From contig NZ_JANHOH010000006.1 in assembly GCF_024498135.1 (NCBI RefSeq), positions 62,001 through 126,000 of the forward strand: a stretch of 64,000 bases of DNA, given 5' to 3'. The translations under genes and the position numbers were made by a program. Each line of letters begins with the position of its first letter. The stretch's first letter is position 1. The DNA is from Mucilaginibacter aquariorum (GTDB lineage Bacteria; Bacteroidota; Bacteroidia; Sphingobacteriales; Sphingobacteriaceae). Below, piece after piece: positions 16,331 through 25,194 of this stretch. Under the pieces are notes generated by a model that was not told the origin of the DNA, ran no database searches, and saw nothing but the letters and a program-made list of their open reading frames with translations.

Positions 16331-16374
16331 ATCCACTTGTACAAAAAACGCAGGCTTTAATGTGACAAGTGGAT
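16331..16374. repeat. Inverted repeat between convergent genes
   Basis: ATCCACTTGT (16331-16340) and ACAAGTGGAT (16365-16374) are perfect 10-bp arms around a 24-base loop. It may act as a bidirectional terminator, though there is no long T tract directly after either arm. Confidence 0.45.
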
Positions 16375-16387
16375 CATATTGATATTT

Positions 16388-18166
16388 TTAATGGGCTACC
16401 CAAGCTGTACCATTATAAAATACGGGGGTTACTACTGTGCCACCACCAGTTAAAACCCCTAAATAGGTGGGTGCAGTGGCATCGGTTACATAGGCCATCA
16501 TACCAATAGCTCCGGCTGGTAAAGCAGCAACTGTATACCCGATTAATTTAGGCGTGGCAAGGGTTTTATTAGTTAGGGTGATTGTTGCCGCCCTTTCTGC
16601 AAATAATGCCTCGCTTGTAGCTATGGTAGTATTATTTGTGCCTGCTGCTTGTGTTGTTGTTGTTGGGTTACCTCCCAATGCTACAGAGCCTTTAATAGCC
16701 GTCACCCCTGCACTTGTAACAGTTACATCACCGGTGAGTGTTTTATTAGTGTAATCAGAGGCCCCGTTGCCAATTGGCACTTGTCCGGCCGCAGGCATAC
16801 CCACACCGGTAGTTTGAACAATATGTTTTATAGTTCCCCACGTGCCACCATTTCTCGGCTCTAAAAATATACCGTTGTTAATAGACTGTGAAGTTGTATA
16901 CGGCCAGTATATCTTCAATAAATTACCAAGCCCTGTTTTGCTTAAGTATTCTATATTCATTACCTGAGATGATCCACTATTGGTATAAGGCATATTGGTA
17001 TGAGTATTGCCGTTCTGTAATTGCGGGACTAAGCCAGGCATATTATTAGCTATATTATGCGCGTCAGTATTGCCAGTGGTATAAAAAGCGCCCCATATAT
17101 TATAAACGTCGGAGGCATAAACGTTTTTTATTTTAATCTTTTTATCAATAGCATCATAACCAACAAATTTTTGTGGGGAGTTTGGTGCTAATGTAGAGGG
17201 TTGTTTTTTAATCTTTAAATCATTACCTACAGTAAAATCCCAATAAGACTCACCGGCACCAGCAATGCTTAAGGCCGGGTTGTTGTCTGAGATAGTTGAT
17301 ATATATGTTTTTAGATAATTATATAAACCATTTGCGGCTATCGTACTACCGGTATTTGTGGGGTGTAATACTACTGCATCTAATAGTGTTGGTGTTGCCA
17401 ACCACAATGTTTTAAATGTTTCAAATCCGTCATATAGGAGCGTTCCTTTTGCTGTAGCAACAGCTTGTGCTTCTGCTAATATCTGAGCGTGCCTGCTTTC
17501 TATATGCCCTGATGATGGTTGGCTTGGTGGATTAAAGTAAGCTATAGAAGGAATTAATACAATATGATCAGCCGGATATCCTTTACTTAATTGAGCGTCT
17601 ACCCAGGCTGTTAATTGTGTGTTATAAACAGCCGGCGTATATATCGTACTATCTTTTACAGCGTCGTTAACACCACATTCACAGGCGATATATGACCCCG
17701 GCGTATAATTTGGTGTTAGAAATCGCTTAGAATATGCTGAGCTGTCACCAACTGTTAACTGTACTAATGTTCGGCCGCTTAGCCCATAGTTAATAGTTTT
17801 AATCCCTTGCAGGTTGCTGTATTTAAGTACATATCCACTATCGGGATATGTAACGCCATATGCGCCGGTCGGCCCGGCTCCATACGTTATGCTGGTTCCT
17901 ACAAACGTTACTGATATGCGCCTGGTGCTATCTCCTACAACTATTTGCGCATTACTTTTAGGTATATAGTTTTTCAAGTCGCTGTATTTAGCCGCCCGGT
18001 GCCAACCATATTGGGGCCCCTTATAGTGATATAACAGCGTATCGCCATTAACTACCTTTACAAAAAACTGACTATTTACAGCATCGGGATTTGACGGTGC
18101 CGGCTCCTGAGCGAAAACCGCAAGCGTTGTAAAAGCGGCCAATAGCGTTAGTGTTATTTTTTTCAT
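16388..18166 (-). CDS. Exported SGNH/GDSL hydrolase with phage tail-fibre-like C-terminal region
   Basis: A 592-residue protein with a Sec signal peptide (MKKITLTLLAAFTTLAVFAQ). Residues about 60-290 form an SGNH hydrolase: block I VTFVGTSITYGAG (GTS in place of GDS), block II NYGLSGRT, block III ECGVND and block V LLDAVVLHPTN with the DxxH pair. These enzymes deacetylate or de-esterify carbohydrates and lipids. From about residue 440 the sequence changes to low-complexity Thr/Ala/Gly text (GDVTVTSAGVTAIKG, NKTLATPKLIG, FYNGTAWVAH) typical of tail fibres and other structural proteins of phages. No other phage gene is nearby. It may be a host adhesin-enzyme or a domesticated prophage gene. Confidence 0.75.
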   Translation of the reverse strand: MKKITLTLLAAFTTLAVFAQEPAPSNPDAVNSQFFVKVVNGDTLLYHYKGPQYGWHRAAKYSDLKNYIPKSNAQIVVGDSTRRISVTFVGTSITYGAGPTGAYGVTYPDSGYVLKYSNLQGIKTINYGLSGRTLVQLTVGDSSAYSKRFLTPNYTPGSYIACECGVNDAVKDSTIYTPAVYNTQLTAWVDAQLSKGYPADHIVLIPSIAYFNPPSQPSSGHIESRHAQILAEAQAVATAKGTLLYDGFETFKTLWLATPTLLDAVVLHPTNTGSTIAANGLYNYLKTYISTISDNNPALSIAGAGESYWDFTVGNDLKIKKQPSTLAPNSPQKFVGYDAIDKKIKIKNVYASDVYNIWGAFYTTGNTDAHNIANNMPGLVPQLQNGNTHTNMPYTNSGSSQVMNIEYLSKTGLGNLLKIYWPYTTSQSINNGIFLEPRNGGTWGTIKHIVQTTGVGMPAAGQVPIGNGASDYTNKTLTGDVTVTSAGVTAIKGSVALGGNPTTTTQAAGTNNTTIATSEALFAERAATITLTNKTLATPKLIGYTVAALPAGAIGMMAYVTDATAPTYLGVLTGGGTVVTPVFYNGTAWVAH

Positions 18167-18319
18167 CGTGATATGGTTAGGTTAAATTGTATGTCAATTA
18201 TCAAAGTCGATTAACGACAGCGTGTCGCCTGTGTAACTGCTGGCGCCTGATTAATTACCCGAGCACCGCCCCTGCCTCCCGACAAGCATGGAATAAGATT
18301 TTGAACGGCAACTTTTTAA

Positions 18320-18420
18320 TTTGTCATCCTGAGGAACAAAGGATCTATTCACAAACCGTGCTATCGCCGAATAAATACTTCAAACGTTTTCAAATCCCCC
18401 TTTCAGGGGATCGGGGGATT
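18320..18420. repeat. Two intergenic repeat words before the LysE gene end
   Basis: GTCATCCTGAGGAACAAAGG (from about 18321) is a word known from repeats of many bacterial genomes. AATCCCCC (18393-18400) and GGGGGATT (18413-18420) then form an inverted repeat around CTTTCAGGGG; its right arm runs into the stop codon of the LysE-type gene. The arm may serve as that gene's terminator. The rest of the 252-base gap shows nothing. Confidence 0.5.
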
Positions 18421-19045
18421 AATGGTGCTTAAAAAACACCAGGTACACCTGCTTAAAAACATGGTAAGCAGCAAAGGCAAAAAACAGTATGGCAATGCTG
18501 GTATCAATAACCCTTGTACTTAGTTCAAACTTACTCTGCAAATACTTAGCAAATTTGGCGTATAAAAACAGGGCTATAAATGCACCCGCTGCCGAGCCTA
18601 CACTAAAGATAATTAGGGCCAGCCAGCTGTCTTCTATCCATTCGTGCGTTATCAGGTAGGTGCCGGTAACCATCCAGAACGGGATCTGCATAGGGTTTAT
18701 AAAGCCCAGCAAAATGCCGTATTTGATACTGGCATGGTTAGAGTATGTTGTTTTTGGTGGTTTGTTTCTGTTTAGCCAGGTAATTGTGCCCAGGGTGCCA
18801 AAAAGTACAACCATTATCCAGTCAATAATGGTATCCAGCCTAACCTCTTCAGATAACCATTTAGCGCCCTGCATTACCACATAGGTAAAAAAGAATTCGA
18901 CACATGAAAAAGCTATAATGAACTGAAGGGCTTGTTTCATGCCCCTGTTTATGGTGATCTGTACTAACGTAAGGTTAATATTACCGGGCGGTACGTAACC
19001 TATAAAGTTGGCAATTACCCCGATGAAAAAGGTTAGGAATATCAT
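18419..19045 (-). CDS. LysE family transporter
   Basis: A 208-residue inner-membrane exporter with about six helices. The family hallmarks are the N-terminal FIGVIANFIGYVPPGNINLTLVQ segment (Pro-Pro-Gly-Asn), a basic middle, and FINPMQIPFWMVTGTYL with the conserved Asn-Pro. LysE members export amino acids or other small molecules; the substrate is not evident. The gene is followed by a repeat whose arm reaches its stop codon, and upstream lies a 341-base repeat-rich gap to a divergent gene. Confidence 0.88.
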   Translation of the reverse strand: MIFLTFFIGVIANFIGYVPPGNINLTLVQITINRGMKQALQFIIAFSCVEFFFTYVVMQGAKWLSEEVRLDTIIDWIMVVLFGTLGTITWLNRNKPPKTTYSNHASIKYGILLGFINPMQIPFWMVTGTYLITHEWIEDSWLALIIFSVGSAAGAFIALFLYAKFAKYLQSKFELSTRVIDTSIAILFFAFAAYHVFKQVYLVFFKHH

Positions 19046-19209
19046 TTACGCAAAGGTAATATTTTAGCGGGCAATAATATCAGGATGAACTTATAGGAAT
19101 GTTATTTGAGCGTTGCCTTCGGCCGGGCTTTACGCTCATACGCGCACGGGCATTAGGCGCAGGGCCGGTATCCGCTCCCATCCCTAACGCATGGGACGGC
19201 GTGGCAGGG

Positions 19210-19268
19210 GACGCGAAGTATCGCGTCTCTACTTTATTGTATCCCGTAGAGACGCGATACCTCGCGTC
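19210..19268. repeat. Large inverted repeat of the GTAGAGACGCGAT type
   Basis: Arms 19210-19232 and 19246-19268 are reverse complements at 22 of 23 positions around a 13-base loop. The arm word GTAGAGACGCGATAC is one I recognise from intergenic DNA of many Bacteroidota and cyanobacteria. Confidence 0.8.
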
Positions 19269-19313
19269 TTTGACAACTATTCCTCTATATTTCGCATATT
19301 TGCACTGCAATTA

Positions 19314-19386
19314 AGTTGGCAGTTTGTAGTAGGCAGTGGGCATAAAGCCATGCAAACTGCAAACTCAAAACTGCAAACTGAAAAAA
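19314..19386. repeat. Word-like repeat (family A)
   Basis: TTGGCAGTTTGTAGTAGGCAG on the left and TGCAAACTGCAAACTC / AAAACTGCAAACTG on the right are imperfect reverse complements built from an AGTTTGCAG word. It ends at the ATG of the next gene. A related copy lies at 39489-39600. Confidence 0.6.
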
Positions 19387-20310
19387 ATGTCTCATAAAAT
19401 AGTTTCATTATTACCCGCCGCTACCGAGATAGTATGTGCCTTAGGATTGGAAGCCAGCCTGGTTGGCCGTTCGCACGAGTGCGATTATCCTGAAAGCATT
19501 ACGCACCTGCCCATCTGCTCAGAAGCAAACTTCCCTGATGGATTAAGCAGCGCCGATATCGATGTAAAAGTAAAAGAGATACTGGCCGATGCCTTATCGG
19601 TATACACCGTTAAACGCGAGGTAATAAAAGAGCTATCGCCTGATGTGGTGATTACCCAGGCCCAGTGCGAAGTTTGCGCCGTATCATTAACCGAAGTGGA
19701 GCAGGCGCTGGAAAACTACCTGGATAAGCAAGCGCAGATCATTTCCCTGCAACCCAATAGTCTGGATGATATATTTAACGATATAAAAACTGTAGCAGAA
19801 GCCCTTAATGTAAAAGAAGCTGGCGAGCGGTTGTTGGAAGATTTAAACGAACGGGTAGACATTATCCGCCATAAGCTGAAGTTTATGGAGAATAAGCCAA
19901 CTGTTGCCTGTGTAGAATGGCTGGAGCCCATGATGATATCCGGTAACTGGATCCCAGAACTGGTTAGCATAGCAGGTGGCACACCTATATTGGCGCAGCC
20001 CGGCAAACATTCCCCTTATGTAAGCTGGGATAACATCCGCGAAAGCGACCCCGAAGTTATCCTGTTAATGCCTTGCGGGTTTTCTATTGAGCGTACCATG
20101 CGCGAAATAAATATCCTGCTGGAACAGCCCGGTTTTGGCGAATTAAAGGCCGTGAAAAATAATCGTATTTACATTGCCGATGGTAACCAATACTTTAACC
20201 GCCCCGGCCCGCGCATTGTAGATTCTGTTGAAATACTGGCCGAAATACTCCATCCCAAACAATTCGCGTTTGGATATGAAGGCGACGGATGGATAAAATT
20301 TGCACTTTAA
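19387..20310 (+). CDS. BtuF-like cobalamin/iron-type substrate-binding protein without signal peptide
   Basis: A 307-residue protein of the periplasmic-binding fold used by vitamin B12 and siderophore ABC importers: KIVSLLPAATEIVCALGLEASLVGRSHECDYPES at the start, LSPDVVITQAQCEVCAVS in lobe 1, a long linking helix, and WLEPMMISGNWIPELVSIAGG and ILLMPCGFSIERT in lobe 2. ATG 19387 is chosen because the family begins with SHKIVSLLPAATE; the upstream part of the frame is repeat DNA. No signal peptide or lipobox is present, so it is probably cytoplasmic, which is odd for a binding protein. No permease or ATPase is adjacent. Confidence 0.85.
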   Translation: MSHKIVSLLPAATEIVCALGLEASLVGRSHECDYPESITHLPICSEANFPDGLSSADIDVKVKEILADALSVYTVKREVIKELSPDVVITQAQCEVCAVSLTEVEQALENYLDKQAQIISLQPNSLDDIFNDIKTVAEALNVKEAGERLLEDLNERVDIIRHKLKFMENKPTVACVEWLEPMMISGNWIPELVSIAGGTPILAQPGKHSPYVSWDNIRESDPEVILLMPCGFSIERTMREINILLEQPGFGELKAVKNNRIYIADGNQYFNRPGPRIVDSVEILAEILHPKQFAFGYEGDGWIKFAL

Positions 20311-20382
20311 AAAATATTTTAAAAAGTATTTCCACATCTTAAATTATTATATTTACGGTTATAAACCCTAAATATAAATCTG

Positions 20383-22938
20383 ATGCGTCGTTTTTCTACC
20401 CTGTTGTTGTTTGTCGTGGTTAGCATAAAAACTGTGGCAGTTATGGCCGATGTGCCAAATTTTGATGTTAAAAACCTGCACCTGACCTGGGAAGTTGTAG
20501 ATAACAATTACCAGAACAAGCAGCAGGCGCTAACGGCTTTAACCATCACCAATAAGGGTAAACAAACTTTACCTGCCACCGGCTGGAAGATCTATTTTAA
20601 CTCGTCTCGTAATTTTACGGCCGATGCGGTTAGCGGCAACGCCAAAGTATTACAGGTAAACGGCGACTTATACAGCATCAATCCCAATGATAAAATGCAG
20701 GATGTAAAACCCGGCGAAAGCATCCGCATTGAGTATATATGCGAGGCCCCGGTAGTAAACTTTACCGATGCTATTGAAGGCCCATACCTGGTTTGGGACA
20801 GCGAACCAACAAAAGGGTATTCCCCCGGCGATTTTACCATCAAACCATACATCCCAACTTACCAGGGCTTGATTACACCCGAGATATTGTATAACCAAAA
20901 CAAGATCATTCAGGATATCCAGGCATCGCAACTGCAAAAAATAATCCCTACGCCGCTCAGCTATACTGAAAGCACTGGCAATTTTGTTATAACCAACGCG
21001 GTGAGCATAGTAAGCGACCCGCTGTTTGCTAATGAAAAACGTTACTTTATAACCGGACTGGAAAAACTATTAGGCAGCAAGTTAAAGGGCACATCAAAGG
21101 ATAAAAAGATCATCTTTAAGAAAAATGCAAGTTTAGGTGCGGAGGCTTATACATTAAGCGTCACGCCAAATGATATGACCATTACGGCATCAACCCCGGC
21201 GGGTTTGTTCTATGGCATCCAGTCGTTCAAAACTTCTATTTCTGCTTCGCCGTGGATGAAGGCCCAGGCCAGCATCCCTGTTCCGTGCATCAACGTAAAA
21301 GACGAGCCCCGTTTCCCGTACCGCGCGGTAATGCTGGATGTAGCACGTAACTTTCAAAGCAAGCAACAGGTGCTTAAACTCATCAACCTGATGGCGGTTT
21401 ACAAGCTGAACACCCTACATATGCACCTTACCGATGATGAAGGCTGGAGGATAGAGATCCCGTCATTACCAGAGCTTACTGCCGTTGGTTCTAAACGCGG
21501 GCATACGCTGGATAGCAAAGCATTTCTGCCGGCATCGCATGGTTCTGGTCCCGACTTTACCAATACAGCCGGTACTGGTTTTTATACCAAAGCCGATTAT
21601 ATCGAGATCTTAAAATATGCCACCGAGCGCCACGTAACCGTATTGCCCGAAATTGAAACCCCCGGCCATGCCCGTGCATCTATCAAAGCAATGGATGTGC
21701 GTTACGATCGCTTGCTTGCCGCTGGTGATAAAGCCGGTGCCGAACGTAATTTGCTGCGTGACCTGAATGATAAATCAGACTATCGCTCGGTGCAATACTG
21801 GAATGATAACGTAATTGATGTTGCCCTGCCATCAACCTATAACTATATAGAAACCGTTGTTGGCGACCTCGTAAATATTTACAAAGAAGCCGGTGCGCCA
21901 CTGCCTGCCATTCATTTTGGGGGCGATGAGGTACCCGCGCATGTTTGGGAACAATCACCCGCCTACCTGGCTTTAAAAGCAAGCAACCCCGAAATACAAA
22001 ATACCGGCGACCTGTGGTATTATTTTTATGGCCGTGTGAACGATATTCTGAAGAAACGTAATATCAGGCTGTCCGGCTGGGAAGAAATGGCCTTGCGCAA
22101 AACCGCTGTCGATGGGCAAAGTACTTATGTGCCTAACCCACAATTTTTAGGCGAAAAAATGCAGGTGGATGTATGGAACAATGTTTTGGGCGATGGACAG
22201 GAAGATCTGGCTTACAAACTGGCAAACGGCGGCTACAAAGTGGTGCTTACCTGTGTAACCAACTTGTACTTTGATATGGCCAACTATAAATCGTACGACG
22301 AGCCGGGTTATTACTGGGGCGCGTTTTTGGGGATAGATAAGTTCTTCTCTTTTATCCCTTACGATTACTTTAAAAATGCCGACGTAGATAAAAATGGCAG
22401 ACCTATCAATCGCAATTTGTTTTTAGGTAAACAGCGCTTAACAGATTATGGTAAAACCAACATTATAGGTTTACAAGGCGCGCTATGGGCCGAAACGGTG
22501 AAAACGCCCGAGCGCATGGATTATATGATCTTCCCTAAGCTGATAGGCTTGGCTGAGCGCGCCTGGGCAAAAGACCCGGCATGGGCTACCGAGCGCGATA
22601 CGCTTAAAGCCCGCGAATTATACAACGCAGATTGGAGCAAATTCCTGAATATTTTGGGCAAGCGCGAGCTGCCACGCTTGGCTTATTACAACGGTGGTTA
22701 TAACTTCAGGATCCCTAAACCGGGTGTTATTCTGGAGGATGGAAAATATAAAAGCAATATTCAATTCCCGGGGATGACCATACGCTACACCACCAACGGT
22801 AAAGAGCCTAATGAGAATAGTCCGATTTATGAAAACCCTATCCCTGCCAATGGCATTATCAAGTTTCGCGCGTTTGATGTAAAAGGGCGAGGGGGTAATG
22901 TGGCCGAGGTGCAGAATAAAGAGAATCCTGCGATGTAA
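20383..22938 (+). CDS. Beta-N-acetylhexosaminidase, GH20
   Basis: An 851-residue exported enzyme that removes terminal N-acetylglucosamine or galactosamine. Signal peptide at residues 1-23; then an N-terminal carbohydrate-binding domain of the chitobiase type (NLHLTWEVVDNN, LPATGWKIYFN), the GH20 N-terminal alpha/beta domain (IIPTPLSYTESTG), and the GH20 barrel from about 310 (FPYRAVMLDVARNFQSK; HMHLTDDEGWRIEI; LPEIETPGHARA). The catalytic Asp-Glu pair is in HFGGDEVPAHVWEQ near residue 514, and GWEEM and LQGALWAETV follow. The end is a small Ig-like chitobiase C-terminal domain (IRYTTNGKEPNENSP). A role in chitin or murein use is likely. Confidence 0.95.
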   Translation: MRRFSTLLLFVVVSIKTVAVMADVPNFDVKNLHLTWEVVDNNYQNKQQALTALTITNKGKQTLPATGWKIYFNSSRNFTADAVSGNAKVLQVNGDLYSINPNDKMQDVKPGESIRIEYICEAPVVNFTDAIEGPYLVWDSEPTKGYSPGDFTIKPYIPTYQGLITPEILYNQNKIIQDIQASQLQKIIPTPLSYTESTGNFVITNAVSIVSDPLFANEKRYFITGLEKLLGSKLKGTSKDKKIIFKKNASLGAEAYTLSVTPNDMTITASTPAGLFYGIQSFKTSISASPWMKAQASIPVPCINVKDEPRFPYRAVMLDVARNFQSKQQVLKLINLMAVYKLNTLHMHLTDDEGWRIEIPSLPELTAVGSKRGHTLDSKAFLPASHGSGPDFTNTAGTGFYTKADYIEILKYATERHVTVLPEIETPGHARASIKAMDVRYDRLLAAGDKAGAERNLLRDLNDKSDYRSVQYWNDNVIDVALPSTYNYIETVVGDLVNIYKEAGAPLPAIHFGGDEVPAHVWEQSPAYLALKASNPEIQNTGDLWYYFYGRVNDILKKRNIRLSGWEEMALRKTAVDGQSTYVPNPQFLGEKMQVDVWNNVLGDGQEDLAYKLANGGYKVVLTCVTNLYFDMANYKSYDEPGYYWGAFLGIDKFFSFIPYDYFKNADVDKNGRPINRNLFLGKQRLTDYGKTNIIGLQGALWAETVKTPERMDYMIFPKLIGLAERAWAKDPAWATERDTLKARELYNADWSKFLNILGKRELPRLAYYNGGYNFRIPKPGVILEDGKYKSNIQFPGMTIRYTTNGKEPNENSPIYENPIPANGIIKFRAFDVKGRGGNVAEVQNKENPAM

Positions 22939-23041
22939 GTTCATAGTCCATGGTCGATAGTCCATAGATAGGTTTAGTCCATTGTCAATAGTAGGACCAT
23001 AAAAGTTCAGCTATGGACTATGGTCTATTGACAATGGACTA
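22939..23041. repeat. Word-like inverted repeat (family B) between convergent genes
   Basis: Built of CATAGTCCATGGTC and GACTATGG words. Perfect 17-bp arms lie at 22975-22991 and 23025-23041 (TAGTCCATTGTCAATAG and its complement). The right arm supplies the TAG stop codon of the minus-strand receptor gene. It fills the whole gap and probably serves both genes as terminator. The same words lie inside truA. Confidence 0.75.
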
Positions 23042-25120
23042 CATATTCACATTCACCCCAAAAAAGTAATTCCTTGGGGGCGATGGGTTATAGTATCGGT
23101 TACCCACAGCGTTCAAATCGTTGCCTAAACTGTATTTTTGGTTCAGCAAATTATCAGCCCCGGCATAAAGCTCAAAGCGAACCTTACGGCTGATGCCGTG
23201 CTGCCACGATGCTTTGGCCTGTAGTAGGTGATATTTGGCTGCATACACCGTATTAGCGTCATTAAGCGGGATGGGTGAAGTGTAGTTATGCTGCACAAAC
23301 AAAGCGAAGTTTTGCGGAAACAAAGTTTGTATCGACGATACGATAACCTCGCGCGGAACGCCCGTTAAACGATTGCCTGAATAATTTGCGCCTATCACAT
23401 TATAATCCCTGAATTTGAAACGACTAACCGTAAGCGATGTGTTGAACTGCAGGCCACGGATAAACTGGGTATTATTCTGACGGATAAGCCAATCGGTAAA
23501 AGCCAGCTCAAAACCGGGCTGATTGGTGCCGCCGGAGTTGATGTAATATTCGGTTTCGTCCGGGTTTAATTGGCGAACGATGGATTTATCCAGTTTATAA
23601 TAAAATACAGATGCATCCAGGAACATGCTTTCATCCTTGTTCCTCAAACGGAAACCTGTCTCATAATTCCACCCTAATTGAGCCTGCAGGCCCGTGTTGA
23701 TGATATTGTTTGTCGGTCTTATCTCGGCAGTGGTAGGTGTTGAGTACCCGCGACTAACCGATCCGCGCCATATAAAATCGTTAGTTATCTTGTAAGATAG
23801 GGCCAGCCTCGGCATCACCACAGCATCAAAACTGCGGTTGGTAAAATCAGTCTCGTTAAGCGGCTCCAGGTTACGGAATTTGTAACCGTAATAATTCAGG
23901 CTTATCGCTGCTTCTACATGCAGGCGTTTAAACAGATCGGCCGCATAACGGGCAAAAAAGAAATGCTGCCCCGTGTTTATCTTATCTATCTTTTGCACAT
24001 CGCCTTTTTCGCCGGCATTATTATCGTAATTACTGATAAGGGAATTTGTTTGCTGCCATTCCATACCCAGGTTCAGCTTCCAATCGAAGTTTTCCTTCGG
24101 GATGGCAGTCAGCTCAAAATAGGTGCGCATGCCATATGTATTTTCGCTGCGTTGCTCATAATTGGTGATGAAGGGGTTGGCAAAATCTACATGGTTACCA
24201 AAAACGGCAAGTACGTTACGGATACGGTCGGTTAGTTGGGCATCATTCACCAGCCCACCTAAAAGCAATTTGGTATTAATGCGGATCTTCTGATCAATAG
24301 CACCCGGTAGGGTCGCAGTTGGTAGCCTTGCCGACCGTGGATTAGCCTGTAGCTGCGCCAGGTTTAAACCGCCGGGAGTTTGGTAATCCAGATCGGAGTA
24401 CATAATTAATGCTCTCAGCTCACTTTTTTGTCCGTACTGGTAAGCATCGCCTGCCTGCAAGTAGTTACGGTGCATGCGACTGTTTTGGCGATAACCATCG
24501 TAAGTTTGGTACGACTGATTAAAGTTGAACCGATTTTTTGAACCGGTATTTTGTAACGAAACCTTCTCGTGAAACAAACCATATGAACCTGCGCTTATCC
24601 CAGCCGACAGGTAATTACTATCGGCCCGGTTAACGGGGCTAAGCAAAACCACACCGCCCGAGTTAGCGCCAAACAAACTGCCATCGGGGCCTTTCAAAAT
24701 TTCTATATGGCGTATGTTGCCAATATCGATAGCGTTTAAATAAGTATTGCCGCCTGCATCGGTAAGGGGGATCTCATCAAAGTAAATCTTCACATCCCTC
24801 ACCCCAAATGGCGAACGCAGCAAGCTGCCCCTTAATGATAAACGGTAACTACCCGGCGACCGCTCTTCGGCACGCACACCCGGCACGGTATTCAGCGCGG
24901 TAACAAAAGAATTATCGGGTTGTAGCTTTAATTGCGATGCGCCTAATACGCTAACAGATGCCGGTACACTCAGTACAGGCTGTTCGGATAAATAGGCTTT
25001 AACCGTTACGGGTTTTAACTGGCGTAAAGTATCGGTTTTATTTGTAGCAGACTTGCTTTGGGCAAAGGCATTACCGGTAATAATTATTAAAGAAAGTAAG
25101 GTTAAGTAACATTTTGTCAT
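23039..25120 (-). CDS. TonB-dependent outer membrane receptor
   Basis: A 693-residue receptor. ATG 25120 is chosen because it begins a clean signal peptide (MTKCYLTLLSLIIITGNAFAQ); a start 13 codons upstream is possible. The plug domain has PVTVKAYLSEQPVLSVPASVSVL, TVPGVRAEERSPGSYRLSLRGS and IRHIEILKGPDGSLFGANSGGVVLL. A barrel of many amphipathic strands follows, and the C-terminus (YYNPSPPRNYFFGVNVNM) ends in an aromatic-rich strand. It lacks the carboxypeptidase-like domain of SusC-type proteins and looks more like siderophore or metal receptors. It is 74 bases downstream of the sugar dehydrogenase-type lipoprotein gene. Its stop codon lies in a repeat element. Confidence 0.92.
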   Translation of the reverse strand: MTKCYLTLLSLIIITGNAFAQSKSATNKTDTLRQLKPVTVKAYLSEQPVLSVPASVSVLGASQLKLQPDNSFVTALNTVPGVRAEERSPGSYRLSLRGSLLRSPFGVRDVKIYFDEIPLTDAGGNTYLNAIDIGNIRHIEILKGPDGSLFGANSGGVVLLSPVNRADSNYLSAGISAGSYGLFHEKVSLQNTGSKNRFNFNQSYQTYDGYRQNSRMHRNYLQAGDAYQYGQKSELRALIMYSDLDYQTPGGLNLAQLQANPRSARLPTATLPGAIDQKIRINTKLLLGGLVNDAQLTDRIRNVLAVFGNHVDFANPFITNYEQRSENTYGMRTYFELTAIPKENFDWKLNLGMEWQQTNSLISNYDNNAGEKGDVQKIDKINTGQHFFFARYAADLFKRLHVEAAISLNYYGYKFRNLEPLNETDFTNRSFDAVVMPRLALSYKITNDFIWRGSVSRGYSTPTTAEIRPTNNIINTGLQAQLGWNYETGFRLRNKDESMFLDASVFYYKLDKSIVRQLNPDETEYYINSGGTNQPGFELAFTDWLIRQNNTQFIRGLQFNTSLTVSRFKFRDYNVIGANYSGNRLTGVPREVIVSSIQTLFPQNFALFVQHNYTSPIPLNDANTVYAAKYHLLQAKASWQHGISRKVRFELYAGADNLLNQKYSLGNDLNAVGNRYYNPSPPRNYFFGVNVNM

Positions 25121-25194
25121 AAGCAGGGCTAAACTACGTAAAAATAGCCCTTTACACATTATTGGGCCGTCCTTGTCAAAAATATTACAAAGCT

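Larger units (their letters stand above)
19046..19386. other. Repeat-rich divergent intergenic region
   Basis: This 341-base gap holds a large inverted repeat (19210-19268), a GC-rich stretch (19120-19205) of related palindromic words, and family A repeat words (19314-19386) up to the next start codon. CATATTTG at about 19294-19301 could be a -7 box. Open frames on both strands here encode mirror-like peptides and are repeat artefacts. No gene is supported. Confidence 0.65.

Noticed and set aside
16331..16374. Phage attachment site next to the tail-fibre-like gene
   Set aside because: It is an inverted, not a direct, repeat; no integrase or second copy is present.
18187..18432. 81-codon frame before the LysE gene
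   Set aside because: It consists of repeat words and Cys/Arg-rich text and overlaps the LysE stop.
19080..19314. Overlapping frames on both strands with KYRVST/ETRY peptides
   Set aside because: They mirror each other because of the inverted repeat at 19210-19268 and have no domain features.
20383..22938. Type IX secretion of the hexosaminidase
   Set aside because: The C-terminus is a chitobiase-type Ig domain with no T9SS sorting motif.
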